Below, one piece after another: positions 38,515-50,889 of a stretch of 64,000 bases of DNA. The position numbers and the translations under genes were made by a program. Source of the DNA: Panorpa germanica (lineage: Eukaryota > Arthropoda > Insecta > Mecoptera > Panorpidae); contig OY783216.1 in assembly GCA_963678705.1 (NCBI GenBank), positions 9,424,001-9,488,000 on the forward strand, read 5' to 3'. The notes under the pieces are model-generated. The model was not told the origin of the DNA. It searched no databases and saw nothing but the letters and a program-made list of their open reading frames with translations. Numbering within the stretch: position 1 is the stretch's first letter; each line of letters opens with the position of its first letter.

Positions 38515-38960
38515 CTTAAAATTAAACTAAAACTATGCTAGACCTTTCACTTTCTAAAAGTACTTTCTGCTTCTTCTTCTCTTGACCCTTTCCATTCATA
38601 TTCTTCTTCCTTTTTGCCTGTGCCTTCACCTCTCACCTCTTGCCCTCCTTGTCTCCTCTCGATCTTTGCACTATTCTTTCTTCCTTTCAAACTTCATTTT
38701 CTCTTTCTTGCCTTTTACCTCTACCACTCCGTTCAGATATAAACCCTCTGGTTTTTCACTTCACTTCCTTTCTAATTACATCTACCATCCATTTGTTCCC
38801 TTCCTTCCCCCCTTTTAATAGCTGCTCACCTTCCTATTGCTGCCCACCTTGTCCACACAATCATCCCTTATGTGCTTCCAGATTTTTGACATCTATTTCT
38901 TTTAGTTGTAAAGTGTCTTGTATTATTTTTTATTGTATATGCTTTTACAGGCTTAGAACC
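38515..38960 (-). mobile_element. LINE 3' untranslated end (minus strand)
   Basis: Pyrimidine-rich on the plus strand. Positions 38540-38600 match the reverse complement of 48225-48300 closely (AAAAGTACTTTCTGCTTCTT, CTTCTCTTGACC), and CACCTCTTGCC and CCTTGTCTCC words recur. Two overlapping plus-strand frames (78 and 119 codons, Ser/Pro/Leu/Phe-rich) are composition artefacts. Confidence 0.6.
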
Positions 38961-39127
38961 TCCTTACATTCATTTTATATTTCTTTTACAAATGTCTAAC
39001 ATTTCTTTTTTATTGTCTTTTTGTAAAATGTCATATAGAAACTGAAAATATTTCCAGAAACGTGAATCTTTTAGTCGGAATATGGTTCAAAATGTCGTGT
39101 AAAGATTTTTAATTATTGAGTGCTTCA

Positions 39128-39701
39128 AATGGGCTTGTCTCAAATGTTCTATTATTTTTTAATAACTCCTTATATGTTAGGAGATATATTTTATATATTT
39201 TGTCTCTTTAATTATTAAAGGGATTCAACGTTGTACACATTCCAAATGCATGTGACATCACAATCCTTGTGTAAGGCTACTAACCTTACAGCTCATAAAT
39301 CTCTGCTATATGTATTTATATATCAAAATATCAAATATTATTTACAGCTATTTCAAGGAACAATAAAATTTCAATATTATGTCTGCCGTAACAGGGTTAA
39401 ATCAAATAAAAACTTATTATTCTTTGACTTGACTTGATTATTTCGACTACCAATAGCTACAAAACATTACCACAGCACTGACCTACTCAACAAATAACTG
39501 ACGTATACAATGCATTTCACGTCATACAAATATGGCCGACCATTTCTAGCGCTAAAACTACAATTCAAATTTTTAATTGCTATATCTCCGTCAATATTTA
39601 GATATTTAATAAAATAGACACGTCAATACACATTTATTAACATCAATTTCAATCAACAATTGAAAAATCGACCACTAAAAAATGAGGACACAAGCCCATT
39701 G
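39128..39701 (+). mobile_element. Family E MITE, near-complete copy (about 574 bp)
   Basis: Ends AATGGGCTTGTCTCAAATG (left) and, inverted, GAGGACACAAGCCCATT (right) form imperfect TIRs. The body is shared with 51808-52169 and 58368-58920 and includes TATTTACAGCTATTTCAAGG, ATGTCTGCCGTAACAGGGTT, TGGCCGACCATTTCTAGCGC and GCTATATCTCCGTCAA. No transposase seen. Confidence 0.75.
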
Positions 39702-40839
39702 TATTTCGATTTTGTCTCTTTAGCACGGCACGGCACTGCCCGTATCCAGTATCGCCGTGCCTGTGCCCGTATATGAAACATAATAATTGAAAATGGGTAT
39801 TCATCTTTTATATCCCAAAAATATACTATTATTAATACGGATTTATATGATACGCTGAATAAATATAAAATAGAAAGCAGATGATACTGTTATAAGAAAA
39901 ATAACGTAAAATATATTCTGTTTATAAAAGAAAGATAGGAACCAATAAAAATATATAGAAGATATTGGAACGTCTCAATAGTCCTTAGGTATTCATTTGT
40001 GAAATCAAATCGTCCTTTATTACTCCTACGAGTATAGTTTGATATTACCGTTAAATTGAATATGCATTATATGTTAATACGAGAATAACTATTTATGTAG
40101 ATGTTTTATTCAATCGATAAAGTTTAGCACTCTTTGGTTAAGTTCGACCGCCACATTTAAATATAAACTGAATTTGAAATGAAGCTATGTAATGTTTGTC
40201 ATATATTTTTTGTAAGAAGAGAAACTATGTTCCGTCTTGGGAGCTTTATGGTAAAATCTTACTTTTAAGAATAATATACATTTGTTAAACATAAATATTA
40301 ATGCCTACTTTCAAGGACGGTAAGAGCACATTTGTTTCTAATCAGTTAAAAATTGTTAAATCAGCTTTACATTTGTTTAAGTTTAAATATGCGTCTTGTT
40401 CGAAACAAATTGCATAAGTTAGTGCACAAGAAATAAAGTTCCCATCATCCGGAACCCTATACCGGAAGGCCTGACTACTATACTCTACAAGAATTCTAAT
40501 GCACAAGCCATCTGCCGTCACAAGATTACTAAACTAAAGCAAAGTAACAAGAAGAGATCTTAAAAAGAGAAATGAAAAACTTTTTAACTTACAAATATAT
40601 GTATAAGAAAGAAATCTATAAATTTGATAATAACATGGTGCTCTTCAATGTAATAAACTTTACGGAATTCTTATTCAATTACATTTCATTTTTAAATGTA
40701 GCATTCATCATTTTTGACAAGATTTTAAAATAGAAATTATAAGACTTGCATACTTGCTTTTAAAATATGACAAATATTAAACACCTGAATTGACACATTC
40801 GTTTAAATTAAATTAAGAGTTAGGTTATTACAATTCCTT
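39702..40839. other. AT-rich non-coding stretch
   Basis: Nothing recognised beyond A/T-rich text; no gene. Confidence 0.45.
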
Positions 40840-41420
40840 ATTATTATTATTATTTATTTTAATGTTATTGCCATTGGGCACTACATACTTTTGCCTTAAG
40901 TCATTAAATTACATATCATTGTGCTTAATTGATTTTTGATTCTTATTATATCTAAACGTTCTCACTCCTTCCAAAAGATATTTAAAAATATAAACCTTAT
41001 AAAAATAAAAACCAAACTGCTACTGCTATTCTTCACTCCTCCTGTTTCTACTCTGTCATTCTTTCTCTTTCCTCTTTTCGCTTTTTACCCTTTTCTCACA
41101 TAAAAACTTAATGTGCTCCAAAGTTTCTATCACCGCTCCGCACACCCTTATCTGCCCAGTATCTGTTTCCTTCCTCTTCGTTTCCCAATCTGAACCTGGC
41201 AATCCTTCTCATGTTTTTGTGTCTTTTTCTCTTAAGTATTGTGGTATCTCTCTCCCAAATCCTTTTATAACTTTTGTTATAATTGCTCTTCTCAATTCTT
41301 TCCTGTTGGTGTATTTCCCTGTCTCTTCTCTTTAGCTCCTCTTCCACAATTGTGCCTCCTTCACTTTGTCTCCTCTATCGCCATTCCATTCCTTTCAAAA
41401 TACTCCTTTCTCTTTTTCAG
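40840..41420 (-). pseudogene. Non-LTR retrotransposon C-terminus and 3' end (minus strand, decayed)
   Basis: The minus-strand frame at 41347-41108 reads E-E-E-L-K-R-R-D-R-E-I, Q-Q-E-R, S-Y-K-R-I-W, then A-R-F-R-L-G-N-E and R-Y-W. This is the block just before the C-terminal zinc knuckle in a common insect non-LTR RT group. A frameshift follows. In another frame the knuckle continues as V-C-G-A-V-I-E-T-L-E-H and then F-L-C, with the first Cys apparently lost. The 3' part contains AAGCACAATGATATGTAATT and ends near 40840 in a (TAA)n-like tail (TTATTATTATTATT on the plus strand). It is 5'-truncated and non-functional. This lineage differs from the Jockey fragments at 34 and 36 kb. Confidence 0.75.
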
Positions 41421-42654
41421 ACATAAATACTTGATAAAAATTGTCTATTATTGTCAAAACAAAATTATTAACAAACGTTCAGATACGTTCACACCGAGGT
41501 TTGCAGGTTATGTTTTATTATCATAGTCGTCAACGCAAATATGAACCCTACCTACATCTATAGACATAATTCAGCAAGTATGAAAAAGTAAACATAAATT
41601 TTCTCTTTAGTTACGGTTATTCCCGCTAGTCGTTATACAACATATTCTATATTTTATACAGCATTAAATTAATATCCAATTTCCATAACATCAATATTGT
41701 TTGTTACGGATAATAATCGAGCATAAAAGAGCTATAATAATACTCGTACATCTAATGGCCTCCTCTCGTCGTGTGGTGTCGTATATAGATCATCGTTAAC
41801 TTTGATAGCACTTTAACAAGCCGATAACAAATTGCTTTTTTATAGAAAATTAATTACAAATTTTATCCAGCGAAAAAAAATTCATATTTATGGAAGTATT
41901 ATGACTAATTAAAAAAGAACTAAACAACTGACATTCTGATAACTAACTTTATTGTTATTATTATTCATTATTAATCCTTATTTGAAACGCGCGCCACACA
42001 GCGGCCATTAATCCTTGAAGAGTGCTTGTGCGCTTTAAAAATGCATCCTCCATACAGAACGTGTGCTTACTTAATGTAAATTATCCAGAATCGGCATTAA
42101 TGACTCTTAAATTTTCTCAAAATAAATTTTTCCGTTTTTGATAAAAGATATTTCGTTTATTTGTCTTTAAATTAATTTGTAATCTTTTTCCCAGTGGATC
42201 TTTCAATCTTCTCCACGTGTTGAAGTTACGAGGTCCAATTCACTCTCTCCCTTATCAATTTCAGCAACCAGCAGAGTATGAAACGTGAAATAAGATGCTG
42301 ATATTTTTCTTACATGCATGTGATCAAGTAAGATTCTGCAAAACCCTGCATTCAAATGACTTGATATAGAAGAAATCTGTTTCTCTCTGGGGTCCCATGG
42401 GCTTGGCAAACTATTTTCAATTTGTAGAATATGAGTGATGGGTATTGCATATTACTTCTGCACTTACGTCTGCACACGAATCGACTGATTGCAAACTAAA
42501 CTGTCGAGCCGTGTTTCGTGACTCTATAGAATTTTTAACAATAGGATAATAGGGGATTTTATTATGTCGTATTATGATGTATTTTTATGTATGTATTTAA
42601 ATACTTTTGAATAGTATTTGTGCTCATGATGTCACCATCAAAAGCATGCAACGT
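41421..42654. other. Non-coding stretch, nothing firmly recognised
   Basis: A 68-codon minus-strand frame at 42203-42409 (starts M-P-S-P-W-D-P-R-E-K) has a less A/T-driven composition than its neighbours, but I recognise no domain. The rest is AT-rich. Confidence 0.4.
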
Positions 42655-42785
42655 AATTGCTCTGCGACCAAGAAACATAGTCGCTCAAAACGTGCTCAAA
42701 ACCAATATCAAATCAGTTAAGTTTCGTTCGTGCCGTGTGTGTTCTCTCACTAACAACAGAGTTGCAGTCTCATTCGGTTCGGGCA
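42655..42785 (-). repeat. Interspersed repeat family F, copy 2
   Basis: Reverse complement of 3270-3408, with GTGAGAGAACACACAC, ACGAAACTTAACTGATTTG and TTGGTTTTGAGC blocks. The right neighbour (42770-42900) is CpG-richer and holds a minus-strand frame described as a finding. Confidence 0.55.
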
Positions 42786-43477
42786 GATTCGGGGCTAAGG
42801 TTTGCAATCAGTCGACCCATGTGCGGACGGCCCAAATCTATTAGGTCACCATCGTCTATCACGGGTCGAGCACTCAAGGACATCGCCATTTTGATTAAAT
42901 AAACGCAAGAGACCAAAAAACCGGAGAGTAAGTTAGAATTAGTATACCGCATAAAAGTATACAAGCATACAACTTGTACATCGCTATACTATACGCTCGT
43001 TACGAATATTCCAAATGGGATTAGCCCCTACATACGGACGCTCATGCGTACTATACTCGTATATTGTATATAAAAGCATTTATTTGATGATGCTCTTAAA
43101 ATACCATTCCTTTTTATGATATCTCCATCGTAATATCCGTTCTCTTTTTGCTTTTTCAATTATAAATCTGGACGTGGACGTAGACGCAGACGAGTTTTCA
43201 TTATTATTAGCTTGGAGCTATGAGTGCAGCGAATCTCTACCAAAACCATAATAATAGTTCACTTTATCAACACGATAAAATTGCTTTCATCGTGGTTTTA
43301 TCCATATCCATAGTACGAATATCATATTCTTTTGTAATTAATTTGCTTGTTCATTGGCTTTTTTAATATTCTATTTAATTATATTTCAAAAAATATTTGA
43401 AAGATATAACAATATAGCGTTTAGTTTATTTTGTAGTCACTTATTTCATGTCTATATTTAGGTTAAATCGATACATA

Positions 43478-44036
43478 CAAAAAAAAGCATATTTTCAATA
43501 ATGTTCTTTTGACGACACAGATAATATATAATTATTCTTATAATTACTACGTGATAAAATAACATTTAAAGAATACTTTGTAAAATTTTTATAAATAAAT
43601 ATCAAGAAATGAGTTATTGAGAGCGAATCTCCGCAGACGTCACAAAAAAAGTTTCAATCAAGTTAAAATACCGATTTTTCATGAAAAAAATCAGAAACTT
43701 TGTTATTTTAAAACACGTTAAAATTTTAAAAAAACCTCGACAGCGTTACCTCGGCATTTATGTAAAGAAAGAGTGTGCAAAATTTCATAAGGATCGGTGC
43801 AGTAGATTTTGAGGTAGAGAGGATACCGACTCTGAAAAAGCTATGTGTGAGAAAAACGCGCTTAAAAGTTTCAAAGAAAAACGAAACTAGACCAGAGAGG
43901 TGAAGACTTAAAACTCTATATCTCCGACAGTTTTACTCCAATCGACTTGAAAAGTTCACACAATAAACTTAATGTGTTGTACATTAATATAAAAAATTGA
44001 AACCTTAACCCAACCGCCCCACCCCCCCCTTAATAA
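43478..44036 (+). mobile_element. Repeat family A, copy 3
   Basis: Block order as in copy 2: AAAGCATATTTTCAATAATG, TCTCCGCAGACGTCAC, then ATGAAAAAAATCAGAAACTT, CGACAGCGTTACCTCGGCA, GTAGATTTTGAGGTAGAGAG and TATATCTCCGACAGTTTTAC, ending in a C-rich run near 44020-44030. A piece between the GACGTCAC and GTTTCAATCAAG blocks is deleted relative to copy 2. Confidence 0.8.
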
Positions 44037-44965
44037 TTGACATAATGGGCAAGAATATTGATACTTGACGATAGAATGTCTTAGGAATCGATACCCGGAT
44101 CTGAATTATATTTTCACTCTTCTATTGAGCGATTGTAAAAAGGCGCATTTCCCATTTCCCAACACTAACAAAGAAAACACATATTCGTTGCCAACCTGCA
44201 AGCCTGTTTACAAACACACACACACACTAGTATTGTTCATTGTTTATTTTTTGTAAAACACTGTTTGCACAGAAAGATAAACCGTCCGTACAGTACAACT
44301 GTAAAGCTCGTTCCATTCTAAATGCTACAAAAGCCGCAATAAAGCTGTGGAGCTTAAAAGCTTAAAATATAAAATACATCGCATTACATATATCTAACAT
44401 ATCATTTACAACTGAACGTGTAAAGTTATTGATATACTCATGCAGAGGCAGAGGTAGGCGTGTGCAGCCATTTTTGTGTAGTGCTTTGAATTATAGTTGT
44501 AAATTCGAACAAATTATTTCACATGCAACGAATTTCATGAAAAATACGTAAAGAAGAGAAAGAAAAGATGAAAATGTGTAATAGCTTGTTTTTATTGGTG
44601 TTATATTTAGCTCGCAAGCACATTAGTTTGCTGTAAATATATTTTATTATATAGAACGAAGTGAATTGTGGGAATTTGTTAGGAACAGTGACGTTGTGCG
44701 CGTACAACGAAATAAACAGGTTTTCTTTATCGTAGTAAGGATGTATCAATAGTAACTGACTATTTTAAATATCCCGTCAATTTTTATTGGTTTCACTTTG
44801 GAAGTTGAAATTTTATATACGTAATCTAGAGACATGGGAAATTAGTTGTGGGACGCTAGATAGTACAACAACGCGTGCAAACTGCGAAAATATTAATTAA
44901 TAAAATCGATTACTTATTATTTTAGAGATTAAATTAAAATTAAAAATTAAATGGTTCCGCAAGCA

Positions 44966-45210
44966 CGATTCCCACTCACTGAGTTTTAGTGTTAATTAAA
45001 GGTTTTAACCTAAAATGTAAATTGCAGCTTGTGAAATATAAAGAACTAGAATTAATTATATTATATAAAATAATTTATATTAAATAAAGATAGTAATTAT
45101 CAAAAAATAATGTATATTACTGATGCATGACACTTGACTTCACAAGTTCAAAATTACATTTAACGTTAAAACATTAAATTAAAACTAAAATCAGTGAGTG
45201 AGAATGGGGC
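44966..45210. mobile_element. Family C MITE, intact (about 245 bp)
   Basis: The terminal inverted repeats exceed 50 bases: the left starts GATTCCCACTCACTGAGTTT and the right ends in the complement, ATCAGTGAGTGAGAATGGGG. The inner arm text TTAAAGGTTTTAACCTAAAATG pairs with CATTTAACGTTAAAACATTAA. Terminal ACTCACTG is shared with family B, suggesting related transposase recognition (inference). Confidence 0.8.
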
Positions 45211-47051
45211 ATAAAAGAAAAATTCATCAATTTAAATAGCAGCATTTTCGTCACGTGGATATTTAAAAGAAAAAGAAAAAACCCAAAAGGGGGTCACCTT
45301 TAAATTGTGTCACACAAATGACCATAGACGTATGAGGCATCTAGATGCAAAGGGATGTAAGTGACAAAAGTAAAATTCTTCAAAAAACGAGTTTAAAGTT
45401 AAGATCGTTTAGTAGGTTTTAGAATTCACGCTATGTAGTAAAATCTGTCCAAGTTTTCGCTTCTATCGTTTGCGCAGATTATCTCAAATTTTCAAAATTT
45501 GTCACTTACACCCCTTTGCTTCTAAAGGCCTCATATATTACCATAAATTTAAATTTTTTTTTTTTAAATCCAAATAAAAACATAGTTCACAATCCAATCA
45601 ATTAATTAATTAATTTCGGCATGTGTACCTATTTAAATTGCAGTTAATATTACGTACACCTATTTCAACACGTAAACAAGAAATATATATTAAGTTCCCG
45701 GGATATCTACCCGCTGTTTAACATTATGAATACTTCGCAGTATTCTATGAAATCAGATTGTAAAATAAATAGATATTTAACATAACATTGTACTAACGTA
45801 ATATTTATTTAAAATATATGTCTGAGAATAAATTAAAATCTATTATAAGTACCATTTACGAATTGTAATACTACGGCTATATACATCAACTTTGTTTTGA
45901 TTATTTTAAACGTGTTCATTAAAAAATTCATTTTAACAAAACAACGGAATAAATCGGCCGTAAAAATGCAAATAACGAGATAAAAACTTACCGGCCAGTT
46001 AATTTGTTTAATTATCAGTTTCGGAACTCACCTGGAACAAAAAAAAACATTAGATTTTATATTATTATAATATTAAACATTAAAATATTAAGAGTAGTTA
46101 TATTTTGAATAAATAAACACGACACAGTGGTTGAGAGTATTTATTGTTGATGACCCGTTCAGATTGTGACTGTGGTGGTATGCGAATGAGGGTATATCCG
46201 TGGACATTGCACCACTCGTGCCAGCGGTGAACAGTATTCGGATTCCTTTTCAGGACGAACACGCTTCAGTGATCTATATTAATTTGGGATGTTATCCCTA
46301 GCTAAATACCTAAAGTTCCACCTTTCCATGTACACAAGCAGACGCAATTTCTGCATAAACTTCGCGAGTTTAGTCCCCGGATCAGCGCTATATTTTCTGA
46401 ATGTGTATTGTTATCAAAATTAATTTGATATAAACATATAAATGAGGTAATATCATAAATACTGTCAACATTATTGAAAGTACTATTAAAATAGGACGCA
46501 CGGGATATATGCCCGACATTAAATCAACAAATAAAATCAATTTATTATAGTTTTAACCCCCCCCCCCCCTTGCGGATGCGTTTTCTCTTTGCTATGATAT
46601 GAACCGAACGTCAGACTTTTGACGACACCTAGTTGCACGCCACTGCATATAAAATTGTTTTGCTGTAGACAGACATTGTGATATATTGGAATATAATACC
46701 AGTGTCAAAAACTAACAAATGTAACTCTCGAAGGATTGTTCGTAAGAATTTCTCTCTGGATCTTTCCCTCACAATATACCATTTTCCCGTAAATCCTTTC
46801 TACTTAAAGGTACTTTTTCTATAAAATTGAGACATATTACATAATTCCCTGTTGTATATTTTGACACCGACAAGGTGGGTATTCTTTACTTCTTTGTGAG
46901 ATACTATCAAACGAAAGTGCATTCTTAACATATTTTCGTAACCCTTAGGGAATCTTACGCCGTATAGCAGCAACCAAGGGATCTTAGATGTAAACAAACA
47001 TGGCTGAGGTAGATCAGGCGTAAAGCGAAAAAGAGTTCCAGGGTTGCCGAT
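45211..47051. other. AT-rich non-coding stretch with poly-C tract
   Basis: Contains a (C)13 run at 46557-46569 after TAGTTTTAA, resembling the C-run ends of family A. A 110-codon minus-strand frame at 46800-47132 runs into the LINE fragment on its right and shows no domain. Confidence 0.45.
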
Positions 47052-47155
47052 TTGAATAGTTTTGGTAAAGTATTTCTTTTGGAAGGAGTGAGAATGGGTA
47101 GATGGAATAAGGATAACAATGTAATTAAGCACAATGATTTGTAATTTAATAATTT
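47052..47155 (+). repeat. Fragment of the 41-kb LINE's 3' UTR
   Basis: TTCTTTTGGAAGGAGTGAGA, then AATTAAGCACAATGATTTGT and AATTTAAGGC, match the reverse complement of 40890-40985. Confidence 0.65.
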
Positions 47156-47452
47156 AAGGCGGAGCAGATTGTGAATCTCACAAAATCTAATTTTGAGCTT
47201 TCTATTTTTTATTCATCTTTTAATTTAGTTTCTCAGGCTACAAATGGAACTGCCTATTAGAACGCTACTAATAGCTTCCACCTGACCTTGTTGAATACAA
47301 ACATTAAAATTGAAAATCACTTTGGGAGTAGAATTTCCAAACTAAGGCAGATAAATTCAATTAACAAACCCCTTAATAAGTTAATATTACTTGGAACGAT
47401 TAGAGCGTAATATCTAATGCATTATTAAGTGATCTTTGTAACTCCAGTCCAG

Positions 47453-47529
47453 GAAATCATCGGACCATGTTATGCTGTTACATCCACAACACCTGGTATC
47501 ATTTATCACCTGGACGTCGGTCTTGGATG
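47453..47529 (+). other. Possible small exon between acceptor and donor
   Basis: The tract TTGTAACTCCAGTCCAG ends at 47452 and GTGAGT lies at 47530-47535. The 77 bases between them are open in all three frames; one reads E-I-I-G-P-C-Y-A-V-T-S. The region is less AT-rich than its surroundings. I recognise no protein, and the polypyrimidine tract is weak, so this is only a candidate. Confidence 0.2.
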
Positions 47530-47834
47530 GTGAGTGGATGGGGGCGGCGGCTGGAGCGGAATATGGAGCAGGGTTTAGGGTTCACAGCATAACCTATGTT
47601 AACATGTTAAGTGCAGAATTTGATCTAACATTTCATGTAGCAGGCCAATGTGCTAATGATATGATTTACGCATACACTAACGGGTAATCTATGATTTTGC
47701 ACACGTGGCAGCGTACTTCAGAATTCTATATGAGTACATAAGCATGTGGTGCTCTCATGGGCGTAATTAGATTCACGGAATCCAGAGCTGAATTAGGAGC
47801 AATAGGAGCCCACCATTCTAAAATTGCTAAAAGA

Positions 47835-48385
47835 AATACAAGACTTTTAAAAGAGGATTTTCGGAAAGGAGATAAGGACAAGAGGTAGATGACGGAGATA
47901 GAGACAATAATAACATAGTAAAGATAGAGCGTCAAGAAGAAAGAGTAAAGTAAGAGAGTCAAGAGGAAATAGTAAAGATAGAGCGTCTATGCCTGTAATA
48001 GACATAAGTGGAGAAGTGAAAACGAAGAAAGAAGGCAGGAAGGATAGTGAAAAGATAATAGAGGGTTTGTCGAGTGGAGACAAGGAAGGCAAGAGGTGAT
48101 AGATGAAGATACAGGCTATAAGAAAGGAGAAGCAGGAAACGGTTTGCCGAGAGGAGACAAAGAAGACAAGAGGTGAGGAAACAGTGAAAATGAAGGAGGA
48201 CTATGGAAAATGAAGGGAGAAGGTCAAGAGAAGAAGAAGCAGAAAGTACTTTTGGAAATAGAAAGGTCTAGAATAGTTTTAAGTTTAATTTCAAGTTGAA
48301 GTTCTATGAAATGTATTAAGAATGTAGATTTTAAAGCCGAAAGGCGAACAATTAATAATAATATAATAATAATACAAGACTTTTA
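47835..48385 (+). mobile_element. LINE 3' untranslated region with (AAT)n tail
   Basis: Purine-rich text with repeated GAGGAGACAAAGAAGACAAG-like phrases, then TAGAATAGTTTTAAGTTTAA and TAAAGCCGAAAGGCGAACAA, and a terminal run of AAT repeats at about 48351-48375. This is the classic tail of an insect non-LTR element. Related copies lie at 25685-26135 and, inverted, at 38515-38960. The minus-strand frames here (78-81 codons) are composition artefacts. Confidence 0.65.
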
Positions 48386-49964
48386 CCTAAATAAAGAAAA
48401 TATCGGGAAATTTAGAGTTAAAATACATGCTGTCTTAAAGTTTTAGTTTTTATGTTAATATACCGTCGCTATGTTTATGAGCATTTCAAACCACCCTCGA
48501 ACAAGTGTTAGATATCTAAGAATTTTTAATTAAAATACAAAATTACTTAGATTTATTATTAATAATAAAAAAGGTTAATTAAATTAAATAACTCAAATGA
48601 ATTTTCTTTGTGTTTTTCTTTCTTAGAAGTCATTTCAAATAAAAAAAAAAAACAATACAAGTATACTAAAACTCAGCTCAAAGATAAAATATCTAAGGGT
48701 TACCTTCTCCCTGAAAATATGTTAGTGATTTAAAAAAAAAAACAAATAAAATGTTAATTAAAGCGTTGGAATAATCCGGTAATAAAACAAAAACTGTTCG
48801 TGTACACTCAGAAATATTTCAATAAAATTTTATGTAAACGGCTAAGAAATAAACTCACTAATTCAATTTCAATATAAAGTAAAGATTATTCATCTCTCAT
48901 CATCATTTTCTTATTCGCCGGTATTTGTGTTTGTAGCTAAATTGTATTAGTTGGAACAGTGGTCCAAAAAAAATTTTGGATTGGAAATTATCTTTTGCTA
49001 TACTTATTTGCTATGTTTAATAAAAATGGAATCGATAAAAGATCGTTTTCTTTTTTTTTCTTTGGGTTAGTGTCTTTTCTGAATCGATTCTTTAGACTTT
49101 GATTCGAATCGATTAAACAATCGATCTTTTTTAAGAAGAATCGCCATCCCTACACTGTCTAATGCATTTATGATTATAGATTTCATATATCCAATCAATT
49201 AACTTTAACAACAACAAAACTCTATGCCCGAAAAATTCAATCTAAGGACCTGTATGAACGCCTGAAGGCATTTCTACCATCATAACACCTTAAATAAGTA
49301 ACTTAATATTTAAAGCAACAACAACAAAATAAGGAAAGTGATATAAATTACGTTTTCAATATCGCGTGAATATTTTTCATTGTCTCTGATTACAAAATTC
49401 ACCCTCAATAATATTTTACAGGTACGAGTTCGGAGTTTTTGTTGTTATTGTTGTTGCCTTCATAAGAACAGTAAGGAGCCACAATAATTTTCTTACATAA
49501 ACGAAATAAATTCTATCAAAATTGAGAAATGATTAACAAGAATATGTAGATATCTAGAGCCAAGGTATTCTAGTAAATGCTGTAATAGAATCTATCTATT
49601 TAGGTTATGAAAATATAGAAATTGTGAAATTAGTACAACTTCAATATTACGACGCAGTAGTTTAATTAAAATCTAAGCTCACATCAGCGTGACTATGTTC
49701 CCCCATCGTTGGATTTCATCGTTATGTTCTTCGTTAGACACAAAATTTAATTAGACGTGGTGGTGTTATTATCTTATGGTATTTTAATATGATATTTGAT
49801 TTGAAAACTAATTTAATATTTGATATAGAATACAATGATACTATTTTAGGTAAATAAAATAACTAAAGAAAACATATGAAATATCTTTCATATGATTTTC
49901 ATATGACACTACTATCGGTTATTTTGCTGGTAACAGGTAATAACCTTGTAATTTCTATAAAACT
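48386..49964. other. AT-rich stretch with a possible hAT-like end
   Basis: At 49075-49156 the text TGAATCGATTC, GATTCGAATCGATTAAACAA, AGAATCGCCATCCCTA reads, inverted, TAGGGATGGCGATTCTT, the look of a hAT-type terminus. A CAGTGGTCCAAAA word at 48957 could be the other end. The match is by eye only. Confidence 0.3.
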
Positions 49965-50340
49965 GTACTATATATTAATAAAGTACGCTACCAGAACCTC
50001 AAAGGTCCACTTATTTTTCTCCTTATATTTTAGGAGATATTAAGAATTAAAAAGTCATTTTGTCTTATTAACTATTAAAGGGATTCAACGTTATATAAAA
50101 TTCCAATATATGGTACGCCACGTCCGACGAATTGCCATCTCTTTTATACAATACAGACGCAAACGAGTGTGTGTGTGATACGTCATTTACAACTAACACC
50201 TGCGTTGTATATCCCATCAAGTATTATATTACAAAGGTTTTACAAAAGGAAAAATGATCTCGATTACTAATTTCTTCTGTGACGTATTATGTATAGCTAA
50301 AACATGCGGTAAAACTAAAGTTCAAATTTGATATTTTGAA
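49965..50340 (+). repeat. Family E-related repeat, 5' part
   Basis: TATATTAATAAAGTACGCTA, CCAGAACCTCAAA, TTTTAGGAGATATTAA, AAAGGGATTCAACGTT and GTATATCCCATCAAGTAT follow the same order as 58368-58870. A GTGTGTGTGTGA run sits inside. Confidence 0.6.
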
Positions 50341-50532
50341 GTGTATTTAAGGATATTTAAAGAAATAAAAACAGCAATATACATAGGTGTATGTATAGAA
50401 TTAGTAGACGCTTTGGTATATTGGTTCTATTTTACGATTCTAAAACGAAAATGGTCGTCTTCGTCTACGCATTCCAAATATGGACAAATGTCGAATATTT
50501 GCACTGGAACACACAAGCAGAACGCTCCGTAA

Positions 50533-50889
50533 AGCCGGCTCCAAACGATGTTACGAACACCAACGTTGGACGCACCGCGTGGTCGATGCTGAAACTAAGT
50601 GTGTCTAACGTTCATGTTGGAAGAAGTTCGGGCTGTTGTCGGTCTTTTGATCCGCGTCAAAATTGATTTTTCTACCCCAACCACACACTTGATCCACATG
50701 TCATGCACTGCTGCACGAATCATCCAACAAAGGAAGGCTTTATACTTAAAGGTTTCTTTATTTACTTGAAAGTTTTTGTTAAACAGTGTCAGTGTCAATA
50801 ATATCAACAAATTAATAAAATAAATAAATGAATTTCACCGTGTATCAGAAACTTTTGAACAAACTGCATCGCATCGTCTGGAGCCGGCT
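50533..50889 (-). mobile_element. PIF/Harbinger-like MITE with intact TIRs and TAA duplication, family D copy 4
   Basis: The element starts AGCCGGCTCCAAACGATG and ends with the inverted AGCCGGCTCCAGACGATG, 17 of 18 bases matching. It is flanked on both sides by TAA (50530-50532 and 50890-50892). A three-base TWA duplication is the signature of PIF/Harbinger elements, which supports that assignment. The 357-bp interior carries, inverted, the family core found at 10160, 31671 and 37763, plus AACGTTGG words. It has no transposase, so it needs one supplied in trans. The 71-codon minus-strand and 91-codon plus-strand frames are by-products. Confidence 0.85.

Noticed and set aside
38582..38999. Overlapping 78- and 119-codon plus-strand ORFs
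   Set aside because: Pyrimidine-rich antisense of the same LINE tail (matches the 48-kb copy inverted); no domain.
46800..47132. 110-codon minus-strand ORF
   Set aside because: Its N-terminal part overlaps a LINE 3' UTR fragment in antisense; the rest shows no recognisable motif.
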